A DNA stretch of 6,070 nt from Gammaproteobacteria bacterium (GCA_005877965.1 VBNP01000165.1:1-6070); one strand, 5' to 3'. Positions 1 to 6,070 are shown, counted from the stretch's first letter. The notes: generated by a model from the sequence alone, not told the origin. Numbers and translations: made by a program.

Positions 1-963
1 GGCGCGGGCTACATCGGCAGTCACGTGGCCCTGCAACTGCGCGCGCGCGGCGAGCGGGTGGTGATCCTGGATGACCTGTCGCGCGGCTTTCGCCAGGCGG
101 CGCTCGACACTCCCCTCATCGTCGGTGAGGTCGGTGACCGCGAGCGGGTGCGCGGCGTCCTGCAAGAGCACCGCGTCGACACGGTGATGCATTTCGCCGC
201 CCACACCATCGTTCCGGAATCGGTGCGCGAGCCCCTCAAGTACTATCGCAACAACACCGGCGCGACCGCGACGCTCCTGGAGTGCTGCCTCGAGGCGCAG
301 GTGCGGCACTTCGTGTTTTCCTCCAGCGCCGCGGTCTACGGCGTGCCGGCGGAGGGCTTTGCCGCCGAGAGCACCCCGACCGCCCCCATCAATCCCTACG
401 GCACCTCCAAGCTTATGTCGGAATGGATGCTCGCGGACGTGGCGCGCGCTGGCGCGCTGCGCTACGCGGCGCTGCGCTACTTCAACGTGGCGGGCTCGGA
501 TACCGGGGGCCGCATCGGCCAGGCCACCGCGCACGCGACGCTGCTGATCAAGGTCGCCTGCGAAGCCGCTCTCGGCAGGCGAGCGCACGTCGCCATCTTC
601 GGCACCGACTACCCCACCCCCGACGGCACCGGCGTGCGCGACTACATCCACGTCGAGGACCTGGCGTCGGCTCACGTGGATGCCTTGAGCTACCTGCGGG
701 GCGGCGGCCCCTCGCTCACTCTCAACGTCGGCTACGGCCATGGCTACAGCGTGCGGCAGGTTCTGGAGAGCGTCGAGCGGGTGTCGGGAAAGCGTCTGGC
801 GGTTCGCGAGGAGCCGCGCCGGGCCGGGGACCCCGGAGCGCTGGTGGCGCGCGCCGATCGCATCCGGGCCGAGCTTGGCTGGCGCCCGCGCCTTGATGAT
901 CTCGACGGCATCGTGCGCAGCGCGCTCGCCTGGGAGGAGCGGCTGCTGCGCGACCCCTGGTGA
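1..963 (+). CDS. galE: UDP-glucose 4-epimerase, 5' end outside window
   Basis: Cytoplasmic NAD-dependent epimerase interconverting UDP-glucose and UDP-galactose for surface polysaccharides. The reading frame is open from base 1, and the first visible residues GAGYIGSH are the Rossmann dinucleotide loop, so only about 7-8 N-terminal codons are missing. In window residue numbering: D24 in LDDLS fits the NAD ribose-binding acid, HFAAH is at 64-68, the catalytic Ser is S109 in SSSAAVYG, and the catalytic pair is Y133 and K137 in YGTSK. Further along are YFNVAGSD, the FGTDYPTPDGTGVRDYIH stretch typical of bacterial GalE, and the UDP-binding R274 and D277. The 320 visible residues match the usual length of about 330. 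The position matching E. coli Tyr299 is Leu281, so UDP-GlcNAc/GalNAc activity is possible. The GTG at 25 is internal to the fold and is not the start. The stop is TGA at 961-963. It is likely the last gene of an upstream polysaccharide operon. Confidence 0.95.
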   Translation, partial: GAGYIGSHVALQLRARGERVVILDDLSRGFRQAALDTPLIVGEVGDRERVRGVLQEHRVDTVMHFAAHTIVPESVREPLKYYRNNTGATATLLECCLEAQVRHFVFSSSAAVYGVPAEGFAAESTPTAPINPYGTSKLMSEWMLADVARAGALRYAALRYFNVAGSDTGGRIGQATAHATLLIKVACEAALGRRAHVAIFGTDYPTPDGTGVRDYIHVEDLASAHVDALSYLRGGGPSLTLNVGYGHGYSVRQVLESVERVSGKRLAVREEPRRAGDPGALVARADRIRAELGWRPRLDDLDGIVRSALAWEERLLRDPW

Positions 964-970
964 GACGCCC

Positions 971-1004
971 CACCGCGTCTGCAATCTCAGACACGCCCGC
1001 GGTG
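971..1004. repeat. Two-part dyad between galE and glrK
   Basis: CACCGCG (971-977) is perfectly inverted as CGCGGTG (998-1004). Inside it, TCTG (978-981) pairs with CAGA (988-991) around a 6-base loop, leaving 6 unpaired bases on the right side. It lies just after the galE stop and runs into the -35 region of the putative glrK promoter. It could fold in the galE transcript as a weak 3' end structure, although no T-run follows, or be an operator over the promoter. The sequence does not decide between these. Confidence 0.4.
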
Positions 1005-1017
1005 CGCCCGGTAGAAT
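988..1017 (+). promoter_or_regulatory. Putative sigma70 promoter of the glrK operon
   Basis: The -10-like TAGAAT (1012-1017) differs from TATAAT at one base. CAGACA (988-993) matches TTGACA at four of six positions with an 18-base spacer. Transcription would begin about 7 bases after the -10, at or next to the A of the glrK ATG (1024), which implies a leaderless mRNA. No Shine-Dalgarno sequence precedes that ATG, which agrees. This is a pattern match only. Confidence 0.5.
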
Positions 1018-1023
1018 GCTTTC

Positions 1024-2511
1024 ATGCAATGGGGGCGGCCCAAGTCATTGAGTGGATTGATGCTGGTCGGTCTGGCGTTGATCGCCGTGCCGCTCCTGAT
1101 CGCCATTCTCACCGCCGTGCTGCAGATCCGCGATCTCGCGGACACGGGTACCAAAATCGTCATTCAGGGCGTCGCCGGGGCGCGCGCCAGCCAGCAGCTG
1201 TTCGGCCAGATCGCATCCCTCGAGCGCACGGCGCGCCTGTACGACGTGCTCGGCCAACGCGAGCTCCTCGAGCTGTACCGCACGCAGGATGAGCGCCTGA
1301 GCACCACGCGCGAGCAGCTGCACTTGCAGGCCACGAGCGACGCCCGCAGCACGCTCGAGGAGATCGGGGTGCTGCAACGAAGCCTGCGCAACACGGTCAT
1401 GAGCGCGCCCCCGGGCAGCAGCGCCGCCGTCGCCTCGGACCTGTCCAGCCGTTTCACCCAGCTGTCCGCCCTGGTGGAGCGCGTGGCGCAGCAGAGCAAC
1501 GCCCAGGTGGACACGCAAGTGGCCGCGCTGGAAGAGCAGACCCAGCAGGCGCGCAAGCGCCTGCTGTGGCAGGCTGCGCCGCTCCTGCCGCTCGCGGTGG
1601 TCGCGGTGTTCGTGTTCACCCTCGGCGTCGGCCGGCCGCTGCGGCAACTGGACCGCGCCATCAGCGAGCTCGGCCAGGGCACCTTCACCAACCCGATCGC
1701 GGTCACCGGTCCGCGTGACCTCGAGCGCCTGGGCGGGCAGCTCGAGTGGCTGCGCCAGCGGCTGCTCGAGCTCGCGCACGAGCGCAACCGCTTCCTGCGG
1801 CACATGTCGCACGAGCTCAAGACACCACTCGCCAACATCCGCGAAGGCACCGAGCTGCTGATGGACGGGGCGGTGGGCGAGCTGGATTCCAACCAGCGCG
1901 AGGTGGCCGCGATCCTGCGCGAGAACGGTATCAAGCTGCAGCGCATGATCGAGAACCTGTTGTCCTTCAGCGCCTGGCAGACCTCCAGCGTGGGCCTGGA
2001 GGCCACGGAGTTCCGCCTGCGTCCGCTGGTGAAACAGGTGCTCGAGAACCAGCAGCTCACGCTGTTGTCGCAAAGGGTGCGCCTCGATGTACGCGTCGAG
2101 GACGTGACCCTGGTCGCCGATCGCGGCAAGATCCGCCTCATCCTCGAGAACCTGGTGTCAAACGCCGTCAAGTACTCACCCAAGGGAGGCACGATCCACC
2201 TGCGAGCCCGGGCTACGGGTGCGCAGCTGGTGCTCGACGTGGCCGACAACGGCCCGGGCATCCCGCCCGAGGAGCGCAGCCACGTGTTCGACGCCTTCTA
2301 TACCGGGCGCGCGGCCCGCAGCACACCCGTGAAGGGCACCGGCATCGGACTGTCGGTGGTGCTGGAGTTCGTGGCTGCGCACGGCGGCACCGTGCAGATC
2401 GTCGATGGCGAGTTTGCGGGTGCGCATTTCCGCATCACCATGCCGATCAGGGTCACGAGCGGGGATCGCCCCGCCAAGCGCGAACCCAAGGCGCACGCCC
2501 ATGCCGCCTGA
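1024..2511 (+). CDS. glrK: Sensor histidine kinase, GlrK/QseE-like
   Basis: Inner-membrane sensor kinase of 495 residues that should phosphorylate GlrR, encoded two genes downstream. Order: TM helix 1 at about 10-33, a largely helical periplasmic segment at about 34-182, TM helix 2 at about 183-203, HAMP at about 204-255, a HisKA dimerisation helix with phospho-acceptor H263 in SHELKTPL, then an HATPase domain. The ATPase shows N376 and N380 (N box), DNGPGIP at 408-414 (G1), DAFYTG at 423-428 (F box) and GTGIGL at 438-443 (G2). All catalytic motifs are intact. The run FLRHMSHELKTPLANIREGT closely matches E. coli GlrK as I remember it, and the QseG-like and GlrR-like neighbours support the identity. 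ATG 1024 is chosen because the N terminus leads straight into TM1 and a promoter abuts it. The gene overlaps qseG by 11 bases. The periplasmic ligand cannot be inferred. Confidence 0.9.
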   Translation: MQWGRPKSLSGLMLVGLALIAVPLLIAILTAVLQIRDLADTGTKIVIQGVAGARASQQLFGQIASLERTARLYDVLGQRELLELYRTQDERLSTTREQLHLQATSDARSTLEEIGVLQRSLRNTVMSAPPGSSAAVASDLSSRFTQLSALVERVAQQSNAQVDTQVAALEEQTQQARKRLLWQAAPLLPLAVVAVFVFTLGVGRPLRQLDRAISELGQGTFTNPIAVTGPRDLERLGGQLEWLRQRLLELAHERNRFLRHMSHELKTPLANIREGTELLMDGAVGELDSNQREVAAILRENGIKLQRMIENLLSFSAWQTSSVGLEATEFRLRPLVKQVLENQQLTLLSQRVRLDVRVEDVTLVADRGKIRLILENLVSNAVKYSPKGGTIHLRARATGAQLVLDVADNGPGIPPEERSHVFDAFYTGRAARSTPVKGTGIGLSVVLEFVAAHGGTVQIVDGEFAGAHFRITMPIRVTSGDRPAKREPKAHAHAA

Positions 2512-3172
2512 GCGCCCCGGGCCTGCCTGCCTCGCCGCGGCGTCCGGCTGTCCGGGTGCGCCGCGCGGCGCCGCCGCGGGTGGCGTGCTCGTGGCGCTGG
2601 TCGCCTGCGGCTGCACCTCGTGGCCCGGGCAGCGCGCGCCTTCGCCCGCTCCGGTGCTGAACGCGGCGGTGACGAGCTCGATCGTGTTGAGCGAGTACCT
2701 GCTGCTGCTGCAGAGGCTGGTGCAGGGTCGGCCTGCCGAGCAGGCGGAGATCGTGGCCAGCGCACAACGTGATTATGACACCGCGCCGACACCGAGCCAC
2801 GAGCTGAAGCTGGCGCTGATGCTCGGCACCCCCGGGCACCCCGCCACCGACCTCCCCAAGGCCCAGGCCCTGCTGCGCGAGCTGATGGCGGACCCGGAAA
2901 TGCTGTTGCCCGGGGAGCGCGCGCTCACCTTCGTGGAGCTTTCGCAAATCGACGACCATTTGACGCTCGATGCAGAAAATCGCAGGCTGCAGAGTGAGGC
3001 GGTGCGGGCCGACCAGCAGCGTGTGGCCAACGCCAACCACCGCCTGCAGGCCGAGATGGACGAAAACACCCGCCTGCGCAGGGAGCTCGAGGAGGCACGC
3101 GCCAAACTCGATGCCATTGCCAACATCGAGCGCTCCCTGAACGAGCGCAAACCCGGGAGCACGGGACGATGA
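2501..3172 (+). CDS. qseG: QseG-like outer-membrane lipoprotein
   Basis: Predicted 223-residue lipoprotein, the accessory partner of the GlrK/GlrR system. A signal peptide with hydrophobic stretch at about 24-35 ends in the lipobox LVAC, with lipidated Cys36. Gly at +2 rather than Asp predicts Lol sorting to the outer membrane. A helical domain follows, then a charged coiled coil at about 156-212. The tail IERSLNERKP (209-218) resembles the end of E. coli QseG (about 237 residues), which is otherwise poorly conserved. ATG 2501 is chosen because it gives a clean type II signal peptide and an 11-base overlap with glrK, and AAGG (2488-2491) lies 9 bases upstream. The frame is open back to 2405, but that extension would bury the signal peptide. 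The stop overlaps the glrR start (ATGA). In enterobacteria QseG helps the kinase respond; that role here is inferred from family and position. Confidence 0.82.
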   Translation: MPPERPGPACLAAASGCPGAPRGAAAGGVLVALVACGCTSWPGQRAPSPAPVLNAAVTSSIVLSEYLLLLQRLVQGRPAEQAEIVASAQRDYDTAPTPSHELKLALMLGTPGHPATDLPKAQALLRELMADPEMLLPGERALTFVELSQIDDHLTLDAENRRLQSEAVRADQQRVANANHRLQAEMDENTRLRRELEEARAKLDAIANIERSLNERKPGSTGR

Positions 3173-4542
3173 TCACAGCGAGCAAGGACACGATCCTGAA
3201 CCAGACCGGCAAACGCAAGGCCCGCATTCTCCTGGTCGACGATGACCCGGGACTGCTGCGCCTGCTGACCATCCGCCTGCGCGCGGAGAGTTACGACGTC
3301 GAAGCGGTGGAGAGCGCCGCGCAGGCGCTGTCGGCATCCAGCCGCTTCCGGCCGGATCTGGTGATCACGGACCTGCGCATGGACCAGATGGACGGCATCG
3401 GGCTGCTCAAGGAGCTGCAGAACCGCTGGCCGGGACTGAAGGTCATCATTCTCACCGCCCACGGCACCATTCCGGATGCGGTGCAGGCGACGCAAATGGG
3501 CGCGTTCGGCTTTCTCACCAAGCCGGTCGACAAGCAGGAGCTCCTCGACCAGGTGCAGAAGGCGCTGCGGATCTCCGGCTTCAGCGCCTCCGACGAGGAC
3601 TGGCGCGCGGAGATCATCACGCGCAGCGCCAGCATGGAGGAGAAGCTCGCGCAGGCGCACATGGTCGCGGGAACGGATGCGCGCGTGCTGATCACCGGCG
3701 AGAGCGGTACCGGCAAGGAGCTGCTGGCGCGCGCCATCCATCGCGGCAGCCCGCGCCGCAACAAGGCGTTCGTTGCCATCAACTGCAGCGCCATGGCGGA
3801 GGACCTGCTGGAGTCGGAGCTGTTCGGCCACGAGAAGGGCTCGTTCACCGGCGCGATGCGTGCGCACCGCGGGCTGTTCATGGCCGCCGACGGCGGCACG
3901 CTGATGCTCGATGAGATCGGCGACATGCCGATGCGGCTGCAGGTGAAGCTGCTGCGCGTGCTGCAGGAGAACGTCATCCGCCCGGTGGGCAGCACCGATG
4001 CCGTCCCGGTGAACGTGCGCGTGATCTCCTCCACCCACCGCGACCTGCAGCAGCTGATGAGTGTGGGGCAGTTCCGCGAGGATCTGTATTACCGTCTGAA
4101 CGTGGTGCACATCGAGATGCCCTCGCTCAACCGCCGTCGCGAGGACATCCCGCTGCTGGTGGCGCACTTCCTGGCGCAGATCGCCAAGGAAAGCGGCGTG
4201 CGCAAGATCTACGCGCCCGAGGCGGTGGAGCTGCTCGCCACGGCAGACTGGCCGGGCAACATCCGCCAGCTGCAGAACGTGGTGCGCCAGAACGTGGCGC
4301 TGTCGCAGACCCCCATCATTCCGGTGGAGCTGGTGCAGCAGTCACTCGGCGGCACCCCGGGGCGCCTGCCCTCTTTCGACGAGGCGCGCGATGAGTTCAC
4401 CAGGAGCTACCTGTCGCAGATCCTGCAGATCACCGGCGGCAACGTGAGCCAGGCGGCGCGGCTGGCGCGGCGCAACCGCACCGATTTCTACAAGCTCCTC
4501 GCGCGGCACCAGCTGACGCCGGAGGAATTCAAGCAGCGCTAA
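3169..4542 (+). CDS. glrR: Sigma54-dependent response regulator, GlrR/QseF-like
   Basis: Cytoplasmic enhancer-binding protein of 457 residues. Receiver at about 18-135: acidic pocket D24/D25, phospho-acceptor D68 (ITDLRMD), T96 and K118. AAA+ domain at about 148-380: Walker A GESGTGKE (177-184), sigma54-contact loop GSFTGA (224-229), Walker B TLMLDE (244-249) and FREDLYYRLN as the arginine-finger region. A Fis-type helix-turn-helix lies at about 423-448. The C-terminal NRTDFYKLLARH is a strong GlrR hallmark, as I remember E. coli GlrR, and separates it from NtrC and other relatives. Phosphorylated GlrR should drive ATP-dependent open-complex formation at sigma54 promoters. The loop reads GSFTGA instead of GAFTGA; the key Phe and Thr are kept, so activity is expected. 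The start sits in an ATGA overlap with qseG, with GGGAG (3155-3159) 9 bases upstream. The stop TAA (4540-4542) overlaps the prsR stop. No GlmY-like RNA gene was recognised in the window. Confidence 0.93.
   Translation: MITASKDTILNQTGKRKARILLVDDDPGLLRLLTIRLRAESYDVEAVESAAQALSASSRFRPDLVITDLRMDQMDGIGLLKELQNRWPGLKVIILTAHGTIPDAVQATQMGAFGFLTKPVDKQELLDQVQKALRISGFSASDEDWRAEIITRSASMEEKLAQAHMVAGTDARVLITGESGTGKELLARAIHRGSPRRNKAFVAINCSAMAEDLLESELFGHEKGSFTGAMRAHRGLFMAADGGTLMLDEIGDMPMRLQVKLLRVLQENVIRPVGSTDAVPVNVRVISSTHRDLQQLMSVGQFREDLYYRLNVVHIEMPSLNRRREDIPLLVAHFLAQIAKESGVRKIYAPEAVELLATADWPGNIRQLQNVVRQNVALSQTPIIPVELVQQSLGGTPGRLPSFDEARDEFTRSYLSQILQITGGNVSQAARLARRNRTDFYKLLARHQLTPEEFKQR
4539..4542. other. Tail-to-tail stop codon overlap of glrR and prsR
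   Basis: The four bases CTAA hold both stops: TAA of glrR on the plus strand (4540-4542) and TAG of prsR on the minus strand (4541-4539). No intergenic space exists for a terminator, so each transcript must extend into the antisense of the other gene. Confidence 0.95.
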
Positions 4543-5975
4543 TCGGCGCTGCCGGCGTCCTTCTCCGGCAGCTCGGGCGTGCCGGCCGCGGGCAGCGCAT
4601 GGCGCCCGAACTGCGCGGCATCGATACTGTGCTTGCCGAGGAGGTCATAGAGCGTCGGGCGGGTGACGCCGAGCAGCTCCGCCGCCCGTGAGAGGTTGCC
4701 CCGGGCGACGGCGAGGGACTGCCTGACGGCCTGCGCCTCCGCCCGCTGCCGCGCCACGCGCAGATTCAGGTACTCGGGCTCATCGCCGGGGTCTTCCAGG
4801 CCGAGGTCGCCCGCCGTGACCACCGCGCCCTCGGCCATGATGACCGCGCCCTTGATGCGGTTTTCCAGCTCGCGCACATTCCCCGGCCAGCGGTGCGCCT
4901 GGATCGCGCGGATCGCATCGGGCGCGAGTCCGCGCGTGGGCTTGCCGAAGCGCTCGGAGAGCTGCTGCAGGATGAATTGCGCGAGCAGGAGGCTGTCGCC
5001 CTGCCGATCGCGCAGCGGCGGCACGCGGATGGTCACCTCGCTGATGCGGTAGAACAGGTCGTCGCGGAAGCCGCCGGTGCCGATCAGCGCTTCGAGTTTG
5101 CGGTTGGTGGCGCAAACGATGCGCAGGTCCAGCACCAGCGGCACGCGGCTGCCGATGCGCTCGACGGTGCGCTCCTGCACCACGCGCAGGAGCTTGGCCT
5201 GGAGCGAGGCGGGCATCTCCCCGATCTCATCGAGAAACACCGTACCACCATCGCCCGACTCCAGCTTGCCGGCGGTGCGCTTGGCGGCGCCGGTGAAGGC
5301 GCCCTTCTCATATCCGAACAGCTCGCTCTCGAGCAGCGTGTCGGGGATCGCCGCGCAGTTGATGGCGACGAAGGGCTTGTGCGCGCGGCCCGACAGGCGG
5401 TGCAGATTGCGCGCCAGCACCTCCTTGCCGGTGCCGCTGTCTCCGAGCAGCAGCACCGTGGCGTTGGTCGGCGCGACCTTCTCGATCGCGCGGCATACGC
5501 TCCTCATGGCGTCGCTGACACCGATGACGCCTTCGAGCGCCATCGCGCCGGTGCGCTCGCGCAGCCGCCAGTTCTCCTCCTCGAGTTCGCGGATCCGCAG
5601 TGCGCGGCGCACGACGATCGAGAGCACGCCGGCATCGAGCGGCTTGTGATAGAAATCGGTCGCGCCGAGGCCGACCGCGGCCACCGACAGCTCGCGCGCG
5701 TCGTGCTCGGTCATGGCGATGATCTTGGTGTCGGGACTGATATTGAGGATCTGGCGCAGCAGCTCCAGGCTCTGCGCGGCCACGGCCGGCTCGCTCGCCG
5801 TGCCCAGATCGAACAGCACCGCATCCGGTTCGGTGCGACGCACGATGGCGAGCGTCTGATCGGAGGTCTCGCACGCGGTCACGTCCAGATCGGCGAACAC
5901 CGCTTCGAGCTCGCGCCGCAAGGCGCGATCGTTCTCGAGGATCAGCAGTTTCCGGCGCTGCATCGCGGCGGCCAT
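4539..5975 (-). CDS. prsR: PEP-CTERM-type sigma54 response regulator PrsR
   Basis: Enhancer-binding protein of 478 residues. Its receiver (about 8-128) has the features of the PrsR family (TIGR02915): FDLG with acceptor D56, a following insertion (GTASEPAVAAQS), and GLGATDFYHKPLD with K111; T89 is also present. A short coiled linker (ELEEENWRLRER) leads to the AAA+ domain: Walker A GDSGTGKE (178-185), canonical GAFTGA (225-230) and Walker B TVFLDE (245-250). A Fis-type HTH lies at about 425-450, followed by a 30-residue Pro/Ala-rich tail. The family activates exopolysaccharide and PEP-CTERM genes with sigma54, usually with the kinase PrsK. Oddity: the acidic pair reads E14-N15, so the usual Mg2+-binding Asp is Asn. 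ATG 5975 is preferred because AAGGGAG (5989-5983) lies 7 bases upstream and it forms TGATG with the preceding gene. Met5 (5963) begins the family-conserved region and is the alternative. No prsK is adjacent. Confidence 0.88.
   Translation of the reverse strand: MAAAMQRRKLLILENDRALRRELEAVFADLDVTACETSDQTLAIVRRTEPDAVLFDLGTASEPAVAAQSLELLRQILNISPDTKIIAMTEHDARELSVAAVGLGATDFYHKPLDAGVLSIVVRRALRIRELEEENWRLRERTGAMALEGVIGVSDAMRSVCRAIEKVAPTNATVLLLGDSGTGKEVLARNLHRLSGRAHKPFVAINCAAIPDTLLESELFGYEKGAFTGAAKRTAGKLESGDGGTVFLDEIGEMPASLQAKLLRVVQERTVERIGSRVPLVLDLRIVCATNRKLEALIGTGGFRDDLFYRISEVTIRVPPLRDRQGDSLLLAQFILQQLSERFGKPTRGLAPDAIRAIQAHRWPGNVRELENRIKGAVIMAEGAVVTAGDLGLEDPGDEPEYLNLRVARQRAEAQAVRQSLAVARGNLSRAAELLGVTRPTLYDLLGKHSIDAAQFGRHALPAAGTPELPEKDAGSAD
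4548..4572. repeat. Perfect 8-bp hairpin just past glrR stop
   Basis: GCTGCCGG (4548-4555) is perfectly inverted as CCGGCAGC (4565-4572) around a 9-base loop. It starts 5 bases after the glrR stop and lies within the last codons of prsR. No T-run follows on either strand, so it is not a canonical intrinsic terminator. It could stabilise the glrR 3' end or pause polymerase. Chance occurrence in GC-rich coding sequence is possible. Confidence 0.4.
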
Positions 5976-6070
5976 CAGCGCGCTCCCTTGCCGAGCAGAA
6001 CGACCTCGGCAGTCTGGACCAGGATGGCCAGATCGAACAGTAAGCTGTTGTTCTTGATGTAGAACAGGTC
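5975..6070 (-). CDS. Polyprenyl-phosphate sugar transferase, C-terminal end
   Basis: Only the last 31 codons lie in the window; the gene continues past base 6070. The visible end contains FYIKNNSLLFDLAIL and finishes VVLLGKGAR, the conserved C terminus of the bacterial sugar transferase family (WcaJ/WbaP type, including the EpsB-like branch of exosortase-associated exopolysaccharide loci). Such enzymes are membrane proteins that put the first sugar phosphate onto undecaprenyl phosphate to start repeat-unit assembly. The exact sugar and subfamily cannot be read from this fragment. The TGA stop (5977-5975) shares its A with the prsR ATG, so the two are probably co-transcribed and translationally coupled. 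It is too short to be called as a free-standing ORF, but the C-terminal motif is characteristic. Confidence 0.82.
   Translation of the reverse strand, partial: DLFYIKNNSLLFDLAILVQTAEVVLLGKGAR
5983..5989 (-). promoter_or_regulatory. Strong ribosome binding site of prsR
   Basis: AAGGGAG on the minus strand, 7 bases before the ATG at 5975. It lies inside the last codons of the sugar transferase and decides the start in favour of Met1 over Met5. Confidence 0.7.

Noticed and set aside
964..1023. Possible sigma54 promoter (GG-N10-GC type) for autoregulation of the kinase operon
   Set aside because: No match to TGGCAC-N5-TTGC seen in the spacer; the sigma70-like pattern fits better. I did not scan the full window systematically for sigma54 sites.
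1045..2073. 342-codon minus-strand frame opposite glrK
   Set aside because: No motif or start signal. The plus-strand frame carries every catalytic kinase motif.
2205..2214. Palindrome AGCCCGGGCT within glrK
   Set aside because: A short GC palindrome inside a coding region with ordinary codon choice, expected by chance in this composition.
2405..2500. N-terminal extension of qseG to an upstream ATG
   Set aside because: It would put 32 extra residues ahead of the lipoprotein signal peptide and overlap glrK by over 100 bases. ATG 2501 gives the expected signal peptide and short overlap.
1746..2660. 304-codon plus-strand frame overlapping the end of glrK and the start of qseG
   Set aside because: Arg/Ala/Pro-rich out-of-frame reading of the kinase ATPase domain with no family features.
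2773..4167. 464-codon open frame on the minus strand opposite qseG and glrR
   Set aside because: It is rich in His, Arg, Gln and Ala as expected from the complement of GC-rich codons, shows no domain, and lies opposite two well-supported genes. Long antisense frames are common opposite AAA+ regulators in high-GC DNA.
4893..6062. 389-codon open frame on the plus strand opposite prsR
   Set aside because: Same composition bias, no recognisable motif, and it covers the conserved prsR gene and the sugar transferase end. It is a codon-bias shadow.

Overview
The window looks like chromosomal DNA of a GC-rich proteobacterium, most likely a gammaproteobacterium. The basis is a GlrK-QseG-GlrR three-gene operon, a layout known from E. 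coli and relatives, next to a PrsR-type regulator of the exosortase/PEP-CTERM exopolysaccharide type. Genes are tightly packed with start/stop overlaps. I see no tRNA, rRNA, CRISPR array, transposase or other mobile element, and no gene-free stretch over 300 bases. The only sizeable intergenic gap is about 60 bases (964-1023). No genus can be named from the sequence alone.

Layout. (1) 1-963, plus strand: a UDP-glucose 4-epimerase (galE) lacking only its first few codons. (2) 964-1023: a short spacer with a dyad and a sigma70-like promoter whose predicted start falls on the next ATG. (3) 1024-4542, plus strand: an operon of a membrane histidine kinase (GlrK/QseE-like), a coiled-coil lipoprotein (QseG-like) and a sigma54-dependent response regulator (GlrR/QseF-like), joined by 11-base and 4-base overlaps. 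(4) 4539-5975, minus strand: a second sigma54-dependent regulator of the PrsR type, whose stop codon overlaps the glrR stop tail to tail. (5) 5975-6070, minus strand: the last 31 codons of a polyprenyl-phosphate sugar transferase, joined to prsR by a TGATG overlap.

How they may work together. The kinase should sense an envelope signal, probably helped by the outer-membrane lipoprotein, and phosphorylate GlrR, which activates sigma54 promoters. In E. coli this pathway drives a small RNA that raises amino-sugar precursor synthesis. PrsR-type regulators are tied to exopolysaccharide and PEP-CTERM gene expression, again through sigma54. galE and the sugar transferase make and use nucleotide sugars. 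The window therefore joins two sigma54 envelope regulators to surface-polysaccharide genes. No family here is new. The less ordinary points are the locus arrangement, a prsR with no adjacent PrsK kinase and an altered receiver acidic site, the tail-to-tail overlap of two enhancer-binding proteins, and a probable leaderless start of the kinase gene.
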